DNA of 64,000 nucleotides from Oscillospiraceae bacterium (GTDB lineage Bacteria > Bacillota > Clostridia > Oscillospirales > CAG-272). Below the pieces are notes generated by a model that was not told the DNA's origin, searched no databases, and was given only the letters and a program-made list of their open reading frames with translations. The stretch lies in contig SVSE01000003.1 in NCBI GenBank assembly GCA_015064445.1, forward strand, positions 86,324-150,323. Reading direction: 5' to 3'. Numbering within the stretch: the stretch's first letter is position 1; every line of letters begins with the position of its first letter. Shown piece by piece: positions 43,947-52,655 of the stretch. Position numbers and translations under genes: made by a program.

Positions 43947-45941
43947 TTATTTTTTGTTATATTTAGGCGCTTTTTTGTCCTTGGAATTCTTTTGCACAGG
44001 CTTTCCTTTGCCATTGAATGAGTTCTTTGCATTTCGCACTTGCTTGCCTTGCGCTTTCTTTTCGGCAGTCGATCCGCCTCGACCATTCCGCATTCCGAAT
44101 TCCGAATTCCGCATTTGCTTCACTTCGCCCTTCGCACCTGCTCTGCCATCAGGGGCAACAAGACAATTCTTGCCATAGCCGATAAGGTCCTCGCGCCCTG
44201 CCTTGATCAAAGCCTCACGCACCAAATTTCGATTTTCGGGGCGTTTGTATTGCAAAAGCGCTCTTTGCATTAGCTTCTCACGGTAATCGTCGGGGGCGTA
44301 AACCCTTTTCATATCAAGTGGATTTATGCCTGTATAGTACATTACAGTCGAGGCTGTGCCTGGCGTTGGATAAAAATCCTGCACCTGCTCTGGATTACAG
44401 CCCTGATCACGCAAATAAAGCGAGAGCTCAATCGCGTCGTTCAAGGTGCTACCCGGATGAGATGACATAAGATACGGCACAAGATACTGCTCAAGTCCAC
44501 ATTCGTGCGAGAGCTTAAAATACCTCTCACGGAATTTGTCGTAAACCTTAACATCGGGCTTGCCCATATATTTTAGCACCGAGGAGCTACAATGCTCTGG
44601 CGCTACCTTTAGCTGACCACTTACATGGTCACGCACAAGCTTTTTAAAGAATGCATCGCTCTTGTCAGCGAGCATATAGTCAAAGCGAATTCCCGAGCGA
44701 ATGAACACCTTTTTCACCCTTGGAAGCGCCTCTACGCGCCTCAAAAGCTCTATGTATTCGCTGTGGTCTGCCTTCAAATTTGGACACGGGGTCGGCACTA
44801 AGCACTTTCTGCCCGAGCAAACTCCGTCCTTTAATTGCTTATCGCAGGCAGGATAACGGAAGTTGGCTGTTGGTCCACCGACATCGTGAATGTAGCCCTT
44901 AAAATCGCTCATTTCAGTTATGAGCTTGGCCTCTCTTACGACGCTTTCGATGCTACGAGAGCGCACGCTTCTTCCTTGATGGAATGCAAGGGCGCAGAAG
45001 TTACAGCCACCGAAGCATCCACGGTTGTGCGTTATGGAGAATTTTACCTCGCTAATCGCAGGCACTCCACCCTCTTTTTCGTACACAGGGTGGTACATTC
45101 TCATATATGGAAGGGCATAAACTGCGTCAAGCTCCTCTCTTTCAAGAGGGAACGCAGGGGGATTTTGAACGAGCTTTTTGTTGTCGTAATACTCAACTAT
45201 CGCCTTGCCACTTATCGCATCCTGATTTTTATATTGAACACCGAAGGCACGCGCATATTCACGCTTGTCCTCCTTGATTTTATTGAAGTCAAATTCCTCG
45301 GCAATTGGGAAGTTAACTGCATCCTCTCTTTGACAAAGATAGACACATCCTCGCTCTCCTCTTATCTTTTTAACAGGCACTCCCCTGTCAAGAAGCTTGG
45401 CAAGTCGCAAAATTATGCTCTCGCCCATACCATAGGTCAAAATGTCGGCACGAGAGTCCACCAAAATCGAGCGCCTTATCTTGTTGTCCCAGTAGTCGTA
45501 GTGTGCAAATCGACGAAGCGACGCCTCAAGACCACCTATAATTATCGGCACATCCCCGTACGCCTCACGAATTCTGTTGCAATAAACGATGACTGCACGG
45601 TCAGGGCGCTTGCCCATTTTTCCACCTGCTGAATAGTAGTCGTATGAGCGCTTTTTCTTCGATACGGTGTAGTGTGCCACCATTGAATCGATATTTCCTG
45701 CGCTTACAAGAAAGCCAAGACGAGGTCTACCAAAGCGCTTGAATTCCTCGCACGATTTGTAGTCTGGCTGTGCAAGAATAGCAACGCTAAAGCCGGCATT
45801 TTCAAGCACTCTCGAAATTATAGCCGTGCCAAAGGACGGATGATCCACATACGCATCGCCCGTTACATATACGAAATCTGGCGCGCCACCAAAGCGCTCC
45901 TCGCATTCTTCTCTTGTTATAGGTAAAAATCCGTTTGCCAT
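43947..45941 (-). CDS. YgiQ-family radical SAM protein
   Basis: 664 residues. N-terminal B12-binding-like region, [22 protein letters not shown] near 133, radical-SAM cluster [17 protein letters not shown] near 310-326, DVGGPTANF near 353 and [17 protein letters not shown] near 543 match YgiQ (UPF0313). Substrate unknown. The tail from about 605 is low-complexity and basic; inside it a genomic repeat (CGGAATTCGGAATGCGGAAT) is translated in frame as RNSEFGMRN. The start lies next to an insertion that duplicated the first 56 bases. Confidence 0.92.
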   Translation of the reverse strand: MANGFLPITREECEERFGGAPDFVYVTGDAYVDHPSFGTAIISRVLENAGFSVAILAQPDYKSCEEFKRFGRPRLGFLVSAGNIDSMVAHYTVSKKKRSYDYYSAGGKMGKRPDRAVIVYCNRIREAYGDVPIIIGGLEASLRRFAHYDYWDNKIRRSILVDSRADILTYGMGESIILRLAKLLDRGVPVKKIRGERGCVYLCQREDAVNFPIAEEFDFNKIKEDKREYARAFGVQYKNQDAISGKAIVEYYDNKKLVQNPPAFPLEREELDAVYALPYMRMYHPVYEKEGGVPAISEVKFSITHNRGCFGGCNFCALAFHQGRSVRSRSIESVVREAKLITEMSDFKGYIHDVGGPTANFRYPACDKQLKDGVCSGRKCLVPTPCPNLKADHSEYIELLRRVEALPRVKKVFIRSGIRFDYMLADKSDAFFKKLVRDHVSGQLKVAPEHCSSSVLKYMGKPDVKVYDKFRERYFKLSHECGLEQYLVPYLMSSHPGSTLNDAIELSLYLRDQGCNPEQVQDFYPTPGTASTVMYYTGINPLDMKRVYAPDDYREKLMQRALLQYKRPENRNLVREALIKAGREDLIGYGKNCLVAPDGRAGAKGEVKQMRNSEFGMRNGRGGSTAEKKAQGKQVRNAKNSFNGKGKPVQKNSKDKKAPKYNKK

Positions 45942-46066
45942 TTATCTACACCTCATCCACCGTTAAAACGGTCCCCCTTCCCCTCCGCTCAAAGGGGAAG
46001 GCTTTGGTCACCACCAAAGCTCTCGACACGCTCCTCTTTTGTTGTTGGCAAAAATCCGTTTGCCAT
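45886..46066. repeat. Palindromic insertion flanked by a 56-bp duplication of the ygiQ start
   Basis: 45886-45941 and 46011-46066 match at 45 of 56 positions. Between them is CTACACCTCATCC...CCTTCCCCTCCG...AAGGGGAAGG, the same unit as beside azlD. The outer copy reads MANGFLPTTKEERVESFGG, then a stop shortly after; the inner copy is the present start. Confidence 0.8.
45989..46066 (-). pseudogene. Relic of the ygiQ start
   Basis: Minus-strand frame of 25 codons from ATG 46066 with a GAGGTGTAGA RBS. Its first 19 residues parallel the present ygiQ N-terminus, then it runs into the palindromic insert and stops. Probably the original start codon region, now a leader ORF. Confidence 0.65.
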
Positions 46067-46094
46067 TCTACACCTCGCAAAAATCTTCCTTACT

Positions 46095-46123
46095 ATTTTA
46101 ACATATAATAAAGGAAAATTCAA
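46095..46123 (-). promoter_or_regulatory. Promoter of ygiQ
   Basis: TTGAAT (46118-46123), 17 bp spacer, TAAAAT (46095-46100), minus strand; it lies before the relic start. Confidence 0.65.
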
Positions 46124-46182
46124 CCTTTAAACGCTTATTTCCACTCCGCGCATGGCTTTTGCGCCGAAGAATTCTGTCCTAA

Positions 46183-46306
46183 TTTTAAGAGATTTAGGCA
46201 AAGCTAGGCTAGGCGCGACGAAAACGGCGGGTGCAGGTGTACTTAGTGTACATCAAGGTCGCCTTTGAGGAGCAACAACGCATAGCAACGCATAAACCTC
46301 TTAAAA
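46183..46306 (+). repeat. Covarying structured element, copy C
   Basis: Outer TTTTAAGAGATTT / AAACCTCTTAAAA (one mismatch), core GCTAGGCTAGGCGCGACG, stem 1 GGCG/CGCC, stem 2 TGTAC/GTACA, then TTTGAGGAGCAACAACGCAT. Confidence 0.8.
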
Positions 46307-46319
46307 CGCATTCCGCATT

Positions 46320-46349
46320 AAAAAAGCACTCCAAACGGAGTGCTTTTTG
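46320..46349 (-). terminator. Terminator of mscL
   Basis: AAAAAGCACTCC/GGAGTGCTTTTT hairpin between element C and the mscL stop codon. Confidence 0.9.
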
Positions 46350-46350
46350 A

Positions 46351-46944
46351 TTATTTGCTTTCAAGCGCTACGAGAATCTTCTTAAGGAGGTCCTCGGTTG
46401 TTGGATTAGCCTCTCTTTCGAGACGAGCCTTTTCCTCTGCCTCAGCCTTTGCCTTAGCCTCATCCTCTGCCTTCTTTGCGAAGTATGCCTCAACTGCTGC
46501 CTTGTCCTTAAGCTTGATGCCCTGAGCCTTCATAGCCTTCTTGTCTTCCTTGGAAATCTTGCCAGCCTTTGCCTTCTTTGAACCGTCCTTAACATTGTTG
46601 ATTGCTCTTACAATGAGGAAGAGAACGAATGCTGTTACGAAGAAGTTAATGATTGCGATGATAAGTGAGCCCCAGTCTATGTAGTGGCACTTTGCAAGGT
46701 CAACGATTGCGTTGCCCTCTGCGTCCGTAGTGTAAACCTTTGGACCGAGGAAGGTATATGCGCTCTCAAACGCACCGTCGCCAAATATCATTGCAAGCAC
46801 GAAGTTGATAATAGGCTTCAAAACATAGTTGCTTACGCCGTTTACAATCGCTGTAAACGCACCGCCGACAATAACGCCGACAGCCATGTCAAGAACATTA
46901 CCACGAGTAATGAACTTCTTGAATTCGCCAAAAAACTTTTTCAT
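46351..46944 (-). CDS. mscL: Large-conductance mechanosensitive channel with charged insertion
   Basis: 197 residues; most MscL are 120-150. EFKKFITRGNVLDMAVGVIVGGAFTAIVNGVSNYVLKPIINFVLA (TM1 and pore) and GSLIIAIINFFVTAFVLFLIVRAIN (TM2) are canonical, and PTTEDLLKKILVAL at the end is the usual cytoplasmic bundle helix. Between them (about 120-180) sits a ~55-residue Lys/Glu/Ala-rich helical insertion. Opens under membrane tension to prevent lysis. AAAGGAG RBS and a leader of about 205 nt. Confidence 0.95.
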   Translation of the reverse strand: MKKFFGEFKKFITRGNVLDMAVGVIVGGAFTAIVNGVSNYVLKPIINFVLAMIFGDGAFESAYTFLGPKVYTTDAEGNAIVDLAKCHYIDWGSLIIAIINFFVTAFVLFLIVRAINNVKDGSKKAKAGKISKEDKKAMKAQGIKLKDKAAVEAYFAKKAEDEAKAKAEAEEKARLEREANPTTEDLLKKILVALESK

Positions 46945-47155
46945 TTTTCTTTTCTCCTTTTTTCTTTTCGGCGCCTTCGTAATACAAGATAGATTTTTGA
47001 TGGAAAACTGCTTTGAAATAATACGTTTTTTCTCGGTTACAGACGCTAAAGAGTATGCGCCCTCGAAAGAAATCTTGCATTTCTTTGCCCTTTTCTTATC
47101 AAATCGCTTCGCTAATCATCTCTTAATTGCTCAGTCGCCTTAACTTTATATGTAA

Positions 47156-47184
47156 ATTTTACATTATTTGACATTGTTTGTCAA
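47156..47184 (-). promoter_or_regulatory. Promoter of mscL
   Basis: Perfect TTGACA (47179-47184), 17 bp spacer, TAAAAT (47156-47161). The long leader (46945-47155) contains an AAAGAAAT/ATTTCTTT hairpin and no supported gene; I recognise no known riboswitch in it. Confidence 0.75.
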
Positions 47185-47193
47185 TATGTAAAA

Positions 47194-48420
47194 TTATACT
47201 CTTTCTCCGTCAACTGTAACCTCAGCACTGTCAACATAGATGCTATCGCCAAATTCGAATGGAGCTGGCTCGATTAAGTCAGGCACATTTGGCTGAAGGT
47301 CCATTTTACCAACAAAGTATGGATGAGTTGAGCCCCTTTCTGCCTTGAAGGTACAGCCCTCGAGCGACACTCCCTTGACATTCTCGTTCTCTCCTACGAT
47401 GATTGCAGGATTTTCGTGAGTGAAGTGGCAGTTCTTAAAGGAAACATTCTTAATCTCTCCGTTTACATCCTTGGCGCAAATAACGATAGGCTCGCCCTTG
47501 CCCCACCACCAGCCACCGTAAATCTTGGTGTCGGAGATAATGTTTTCAAAGTGTGCATTCTCAACACAGCCCTCATCGCCTGTGAAGATTGCAATTGCTC
47601 TGTTGGAGCGAATGATTTTAATATCTCTTACTGTAATGTTTCTTACCTTGCTGTAAAGGTGTCCAAAGCGAATTGCTGCGCTACGAGAGGACATAAGGCA
47701 ATCATAAATTTCCATATTCTCGCAAATGCCATTCTCGTTTGTGATACAGGTCGCAGCAAAGCAGTCATCTCCACAGAGGAAGGTTGAGTTTCTTACAATA
47801 ATGTTTCTTGATGCTGTACAATGCACACCGTCGTTGTTGCCGATTCGGTTGTGGTTGTCAACATAAATGTTTTCAACTAAAATGTTCTCACAGTTTGAGA
47901 AAACAAGAGTCCAGCATGGAGAGTTGAAAATCTTAATTCCGTCAATTGTGATATTCTTGCAGTTGTTAAAGAAGATAGGCTGTGTTGGGCGCTTTACAAG
48001 TCCGATTACCATTTGCTCAGCATATTCCTTGGTCATTGTGGACTCATCCACAAATGGTGGACAATATGCGTCAAAATCAAAGAATGCATCGCCACTCATT
48101 TGAATTTTTCCCTCGCCTGTGATGCGAATGTTATCACAGTCAAGTGCGTAAATTAGCGACACAGTCTGCTTCATTTCAAGATGATAGAAGCCACAGTCGT
48201 AGTAATGCTCAATGTTGCGAGAGCCTACAAGCTCTGCACCCTTTTCAAGACGAAGAGTAAGGTCGCCCTTGAGCGCAATTGTTCCTGTAACATAGTAGCC
48301 CTTAGGGAAAACTATCTCGTCTCCCTTGGATGCATTGTTTATAAGTCTTTGTAGTGCCTCGGTTTCAAGAGTAACACCGTCGCCTACAAGTCCGTAATCC
48401 TTTACATTTAAAATTGCCAT
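47194..48420 (-). CDS. GH28-like polygalacturonase
   Basis: 408 residues, right-handed beta-helix. DYGLVGDGVTLETEALQRLINNA near 8 is the usual glycosyl-hydrolase-28 entry. Catalytic-type residues appear in NNDGVHC near 192 (Asp), LCGDDCFA near 213 (Asp-Asp) and IRFGHLYSK near 245 (His). No signal peptide, so it probably trims imported pectin or rhamnogalacturonan oligomers. GGAGA RBS. Its stop region is followed by the mscL promoter. Confidence 0.83.
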   Translation of the reverse strand: MAILNVKDYGLVGDGVTLETEALQRLINNASKGDEIVFPKGYYVTGTIALKGDLTLRLEKGAELVGSRNIEHYYDCGFYHLEMKQTVSLIYALDCDNIRITGEGKIQMSGDAFFDFDAYCPPFVDESTMTKEYAEQMVIGLVKRPTQPIFFNNCKNITIDGIKIFNSPCWTLVFSNCENILVENIYVDNHNRIGNNDGVHCTASRNIIVRNSTFLCGDDCFAATCITNENGICENMEIYDCLMSSRSAAIRFGHLYSKVRNITVRDIKIIRSNRAIAIFTGDEGCVENAHFENIISDTKIYGGWWWGKGEPIVICAKDVNGEIKNVSFKNCHFTHENPAIIVGENENVKGVSLEGCTFKAERGSTHPYFVGKMDLQPNVPDLIEPAPFEFGDSIYVDSAEVTVDGERV

Positions 48421-48547
48421 TTTTATTTCTCCTTCTGCGGGGACGCCCCCGCCGGCATATTCCGTGCTTAAAACACGGTTTTATAAACACTCACGAAGCA
48501 ATTTTGTGATAAAAATGCGAGGTTTTAAGTTGATACAACTCGCGATA

Positions 48548-48671
48548 TTTAAGCGCTTTTAGGCACAGCTAGGCTAGGCTCTGCTTTGTCCTTGGGCGAA
48601 GGTGTATTTACATACTCCGAGGTCAAGGGCGAAGCAAGTAACGACGCATAGCAAAGCATCAAACGCTTAAA
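48548..48671 (+). repeat. Covarying structured element, copy D
   Basis: Outer TTTAAGCGCTTT / AAACGCTTAAA, stem 1 CCTTG/CAAGG extended by GCTT/AAGC, stem 2 GTAT/ATAC. The core GCTAGGCTAGGC is kept but the CGCACCG part is replaced. Confidence 0.75.
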
Positions 48672-48673
48672 GT

Positions 48674-48798
48674 ATTTAAGACACTTTGTGCACAGTTAGG
48701 CTAGGCGCACCGCAAACTGCGGACGACGGCGTACTCGGTGTACGGCTAGGTCGCCTTTGAGGAGCAACGCGGTATTGCAAAGCATCAAAGCGCTTAAG
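48674..48798 (+). repeat. Covarying structured element, copy E
   Basis: Core GTTAGGCTAGGCGCACCG, an extra CGCAAACTGCG hairpin, stem 1 CGAC/GTCG, stem 2 CGTAC/GTACG, TTTGAGGAGCAACGCGGTAT. In tandem with copies D and F. Confidence 0.8.
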
Positions 48799-48800
48799 GT

Positions 48801-48925
48801 ATTTGATGATTTTAGGCAAAGCAATACAAGGCGCAACGGAAGAATGACGGGCGAAGGTGTATTTTCATACTCCAAGGTCGGCATTCGGTAGCAACGCAGT
48901 ATTGCAAAGCATCAAATCATCAAAT
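48801..48925 (+). repeat. Covarying structured element, copy F
   Basis: Perfect 12-bp outer inverted repeat (48801-48812 with 48914-48925), stem 1 GAATG/CATTC, stem 2 GTAT/ATAC, GGTAGCAACGCAGTATTG. Its last base is part of the LRR lipoprotein stop codon. Together D-F fill the gene-free stretch 48421-48924. Confidence 0.85.
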
Positions 48926-49821
48926 TACCATTCGCCCTTCCAGTAAACCGTTCCCCCTATATTGTTCCAAAGAGGATTCCAGTCGCCTGGCTGGCTTGTT
49001 GTGTTGCAGAAGATTGCTATTTGGTCGGAGCCTCTGAATACTCTGTTGCCCATATAGGTAACTCCTGCTGGAATTTCGATGTTATAGATAGATGTGCAGA
49101 ACGCAAAGGCTGCATCGCCTACGGTTTTCAAGGAGTCTGGAAGATTGATTTCCTCAAGGGCTGCACAGCCATAGAACGCCTCGTTGCCGATTTTCTTTAC
49201 GCTATTGCCAAGCTCTACCTTTTTGATATTTATGCACTTATAGAACGCATAGTCGCCAATCTCGGTAACCGAGTTTGGAATTTTTAGCTCTGTTAGAGCC
49301 TTGCAGTTGTTAAATGCGTCAGCGTGAATTTTTGTAATTGATTTTGGAAGCTCAATTTTCTCAAGAGATACGCAGTTATAGAATGCGCGTCTGCCGATTA
49401 CCTCGATTTCTGTGTCCTTAAAATCGATTGATTTGAGCAAAAGACAGCCGTCAAACGCCTTTTCGCCTATCTTTTTGTAATCCTCTGGAATAACGATGCT
49501 CTCAAGTCTTTCACAGCCCTCAAAGGCGCTATCAGAGAGTCCTGTTACAAGTCTTCCCTCATACATTGTAGGGAGCTTTGTAAGGACCTCAACATTTTTG
49601 TCCTTGCAGGCAATTGAATAGCTATTGTCGGGATTCTTTGTGTAAATCCAAAGTGGGTCGGAGTTGTCCTCCTCTTCCTCTTCTTCCTCGTCCTCTTCCT
49701 CCTCTTCATCATAGTCATCAGAGGAGCTTGACGGATCGCCATAAATGCTTCTATCGCACGATACGAATACAAGGCAAAGCGCCATAAGGAGTGTTAAGAT
49801 AAGTAACAAAATCTTCTTCAT
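48925..49821 (-). CDS. Small LRR lipoprotein
   Basis: 298 residues. Lipoprotein signal ending LVFVSC (Cys about 22), followed by an Asp/Glu/Ser run at about 30-55 (nearly unbroken acidic), then BspA-type LRR units (about 85-265: SDSAFEGCERLESIVIPEDYKKIGEKAFDGC and repeats). Lipid-anchored surface protein. The acidic spacer probably extends the LRR away from the membrane. Start at 49821 follows AAGGTGG; coding frame above it is not supported. Confidence 0.87.
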   Translation of the reverse strand: MKKILLLILTLLMALCLVFVSCDRSIYGDPSSSSDDYDEEEEEDEEEEEEEDNSDPLWIYTKNPDNSYSIACKDKNVEVLTKLPTMYEGRLVTGLSDSAFEGCERLESIVIPEDYKKIGEKAFDGCLLLKSIDFKDTEIEVIGRRAFYNCVSLEKIELPKSITKIHADAFNNCKALTELKIPNSVTEIGDYAFYKCINIKKVELGNSVKKIGNEAFYGCAALEEINLPDSLKTVGDAAFAFCTSIYNIEIPAGVTYMGNRVFRGSDQIAIFCNTTSQPGDWNPLWNNIGGTVYWKGEW

Positions 49822-49847
49822 AGTTCCACCTTCCAAATTCTATAAAT

Positions 49848-51725
49848 TTACTTGTTTTCAAGATATATCAGCAAAACCGATATATCGGCAGGGCTTACAC
49901 CGCTTATTCTTGATGCTTGACCAAGAGTTATAGGCTTAACCTTGTTAAGCTTTTGCTGTGCCTCGATGCGAAGTCCCTTTACCTGTGTGTAATCAATGTC
50001 CTGTGGGAGCGCCCTTGCTTCCATTCTTTCGTTTCGCTTAACCTCGAGGAGCTGTTTTTTAACATAGCCCTCGTATTTTATCTCGGTTTGAGCGCAGAAA
50101 ATGATGGATTTTTTCATTTCAGGGCGAGATGTGTCGAATTTTGCGAGATTTTCATAATCAAGCTGCGGTCTTTTAAGAAGCTCTGAAAGCTGTGTTGGCA
50201 CGGTTATTTTAGATGTGCCGAGCGATTCGAGCAGCTCGGAGAGCTCCTCGCTTGGACGAATAATCGTGTGCGATGCCCTCTCGATTTCAGCATTGATTTT
50301 GTCTTGCTTTTCAAGATAAGCGCTCCACTGTGCGTCGCTGACAAGTCCTACCTTTCGTCCTATCGGTGTCAAGCGCCTATCTGCGTTGTCCTGTCTTAAA
50401 AGCAAGCGATACTCTGAGCGCGAGGTCATCATTCTATAAGGCTCACTCGTTCCCTTTGTAACAAGGTCGTCAATTAGTGTGCCGATATACGACGAGGACC
50501 TTGGCAGAATAAGTGGTTCCTCGCCCTTTAATTTAAGCGAGGCATTAATTCCTGCGACAAGTCCCTGTGCGCCTGCCTCCTCGTAGCCCGATGTGCCATT
50601 GAACTGTCCTGCGCCATAAAGACCGCTGATTTTCTTATATTCAAGCGTGGGCAAAAGCTCCTGTGGGTCGGTGCAATCATATTCGATTGCGTAGGCGTAT
50701 CGCATTATTTTTGCATTTTCAAAGCCCACAAGTGAATGTACCATTTCCTCTTGAACATCTATGGGCATTGAGGTTGAGAAGCCTTGGAGATACATTTCCT
50801 TTGTATCACTTCCCATAGGCTCAACAAAGAGCTGATGGCGCTCCTTGTCGGCAAATCTTACGATTTTGTCCTCAATTGACGGGCAATATCTTGGTCCTGT
50901 GCCGTGAATGTTGCCCGAATAAAGTGCCGAGCGCTTTATGTTGCTTTTTATAATTTCGTGTGTTTTTGCGTTTGTGTATACTATGTAACAGGGAGTTTGC
51001 TCTGAGCGTGCATACTCATCCTCGGGAGTTTGCCACGAGAACGGAAGCTGGTCAGCGTCTCCATTTTGAATTTCAAGCTTAGAATAGTCAATTGAATCTG
51101 CGTGAATTCTTGCAGGAGTTCCTGTTTTGAAGCGCATCATCGATATTCCCTCTCGAGCAAGCGCATCTGTTAGGTGTGTTGCGCTAAGTAGTGAGTCAGG
51201 TCCTGATGAATAGCAAACGCTTCCTGTATGGATTGTTCCGTTTAGGAATGTGCCCGTGCAAAGAATCGCACAGTCCACAAAATATTCCTCGCCAAGATGC
51301 GTTTTTACGCTTTTGATTTTCTTTATATCGCCCATAGCCTCGGTTGTTATATCGACAATTTCGGCTTGGATTATACGAAGATTTGGCGTATCCTCAAGAG
51401 CCCTTTTCATAATAGAACGGTATTTCATTCTATCTGCCTGTACTCTCTTGGAATGTACTGCTGCGCCCTTACCGAGATTTAGCGTGCGTGCCTGCATAGT
51501 TACAAGGTCAGCGCCTCTGCCCATTTCTCCACCGAGCGCGTCTATTTCATATACGAGATGCCCCTTGGCTGTGCCACCGATAGACGGATTGCAGGGCATA
51601 TTCGCAATAGCATCAAGCGACATGGTAAACAGAATGGTATCAATGCCCATTCTCGCACACGCGAGCGCACTCTCGACACCTGCGTGTCCTGCGCCTACGA
51701 CGGCAACCTGTGCCCTTTTTTCCAT
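49848..51725 (-). CDS. mnmG: tRNA uridine-5-carboxymethylaminomethyl modification enzyme, FAD subunit
   Basis: 625 residues. FAD-binding VAVVGAGHAGVESALACARMG at 8-27, NPSIGGTAKGHLVYEIDALGGEMG near 46, LCTGTFLNG near 133, SSYIGTLIDDLVTKGTSEPYRMMTSRSEYRLLLRQDNAD near 400 are GidA/MnmG signatures. With MnmE it modifies U34 of tRNAs. Start at 51725 has AAAGGAG; a longer frame would translate intergenic repeat. mnmE, parAB and rsmG are not adjacent. Confidence 0.96.
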   Translation of the reverse strand: MEKRAQVAVVGAGHAGVESALACARMGIDTILFTMSLDAIANMPCNPSIGGTAKGHLVYEIDALGGEMGRGADLVTMQARTLNLGKGAAVHSKRVQADRMKYRSIMKRALEDTPNLRIIQAEIVDITTEAMGDIKKIKSVKTHLGEEYFVDCAILCTGTFLNGTIHTGSVCYSSGPDSLLSATHLTDALAREGISMMRFKTGTPARIHADSIDYSKLEIQNGDADQLPFSWQTPEDEYARSEQTPCYIVYTNAKTHEIIKSNIKRSALYSGNIHGTGPRYCPSIEDKIVRFADKERHQLFVEPMGSDTKEMYLQGFSTSMPIDVQEEMVHSLVGFENAKIMRYAYAIEYDCTDPQELLPTLEYKKISGLYGAGQFNGTSGYEEAGAQGLVAGINASLKLKGEEPLILPRSSSYIGTLIDDLVTKGTSEPYRMMTSRSEYRLLLRQDNADRRLTPIGRKVGLVSDAQWSAYLEKQDKINAEIERASHTIIRPSEELSELLESLGTSKITVPTQLSELLKRPQLDYENLAKFDTSRPEMKKSIIFCAQTEIKYEGYVKKQLLEVKRNERMEARALPQDIDYTQVKGLRIEAQQKLNKVKPITLGQASRISGVSPADISVLLIYLENK

Positions 51726-51767
51726 AGGGAATCTCCTTTCGTTAAATGTGGAATGAATTTGAAATGC

Positions 51768-51915
51768 AGAATTCGGAATGCGGAATGAAATCACACATAG
51801 TGTGTATATCATTGATTTCGGAGAAATCGTATATCATCAATTCGCAGAATTGCATATCATCAAGGCTTGCCTTGTATATCATCACCGAAGGTGCATAGAA
51901 TTCGGAATGCGGAAT
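51768..51915. repeat. Variable-hairpin array 1 (linker TATATCATC)
   Basis: Five unrelated palindromes (CACACATAGTGTG, GATTTCGGAGAAATC, AATTCGCAGAATT, AAGGCTTGCCTT, ACCGAAGGT) are joined by near-constant TATATCATC linkers. The array is bracketed by a 19-base exact direct repeat, AGAATTCGGAATGCGGAAT, at 51768-51786 and 51897-51915. Confidence 0.85.
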
Positions 51916-51926
51916 CAACTTCTCAC

Positions 51927-52472
51927 TTATATTTCTCTTGGAATGTCGAGAAGTGTTGGTATATGTCCTGTTGATGGCAAATACTTTTCCAAAATGTCCT
52001 TTGTTCTTATTTTAAGGCTTGTAGTGTTCTCGCAGGGATGACAGCCTATAAACTCTGGCTCAAGAACCTCTTTGTCGATAAGCAGGTTGATATTGTGCTC
52101 CTTGTCGTTCATAAGTCCCATTATGCTAACTGAGCCTGGATGAACATCGAGAAATTTTTCAAGATACTCTGCGTCAGCAAAGCTAAGGCGCGCACTATTT
52201 ATCATATGCGAAACATCCTTGGTCTTGAATGGCTTAGATGCAGGCATCATAAGCAAATAAAAGACGGTCTTTTGCCTGTTGCAAAGAACTAAATTTTTAC
52301 ACATAACCGTTTCAAGCGCGATGTCAATTGCCTCGCAATCGTTCATTGTTTCGGCACGCGCGTGGTCAACACGGTAAAACTCTATTCCAAGACGGTCAAG
52401 ATAATCGTAAACACGAATTTCTCTTGCCTCTCTTCCACTCTCGTCCTTTGGACGACCTTTTAATAGTATCAT
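51927..52472 (-). CDS. YbaK/ProX-type prolyl-tRNA editing protein
   Basis: 181 residues. KNLVLCNRQKTVFYLLMMPASKPFKTKDVS near 60 and GSVSIMGLMNDKEHNINLLIDKEVLEPEFIGCHPCENTTSLKI near 113 match the PrdX/ProX family, which removes Ala (or similar) mischarged on tRNA-Pro. Cytosolic; AAGGAAA RBS. It works with the aminoacylation quality-control machinery. Confidence 0.9.
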   Translation of the reverse strand: MILLKGRPKDESGREAREIRVYDYLDRLGIEFYRVDHARAETMNDCEAIDIALETVMCKNLVLCNRQKTVFYLLMMPASKPFKTKDVSHMINSARLSFADAEYLEKFLDVHPGSVSIMGLMNDKEHNINLLIDKEVLEPEFIGCHPCENTTSLKIRTKDILEKYLPSTGHIPTLLDIPREI

Positions 52473-52526
52473 AGTAATTTCCTTGTAAATAAATTGAGAA
52501 GGCTAATAACGACGCATAGCGAAGCA

Positions 52527-52650
52527 TTTAAGCGCCTTTGTGCTAAATTAGGCTAGGCGCGACGAAATCCACGGGCGAAGGTGTACCTTTTGTACATCAA
52601 GGTCGTGGTTGAGGAAGCAACAACGCATAATGACGCACAAAGCGCTTAAA
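52527..52650 (+). repeat. Covarying structured element, copy G
   Basis: Outer TTTAAGCGCCTTTGTGC / GCACAAAGCGCTTAAA, core ATTAGGCTAGGCGCGACG, stem 1 CCAC/GTGG (the reverse of copy B), stem 2 TGTAC/GTACA. Ends 5 bases from the rlmH stop. A truncated tail of another copy precedes it at about 52500-52525. Confidence 0.85.
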
Positions 52651-52655
52651 AAAGA

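Noticed and set aside
44835..45632. 265-codon open frame on the plus strand inside ygiQ
   Set aside because: Exactly antisense to a well-supported radical SAM gene, no RBS, and composition typical of a reverse-frame shadow.
46945..47155. Riboswitch (for example c-di-AMP type) in the mscL leader
   Set aside because: Leader length is suggestive, but I see none of the conserved blocks of a known class.
51768..51915. CRISPR array
   Set aside because: The constant unit is only about 9 bases, the variable units are palindromes of differing length, and no cas gene is present.
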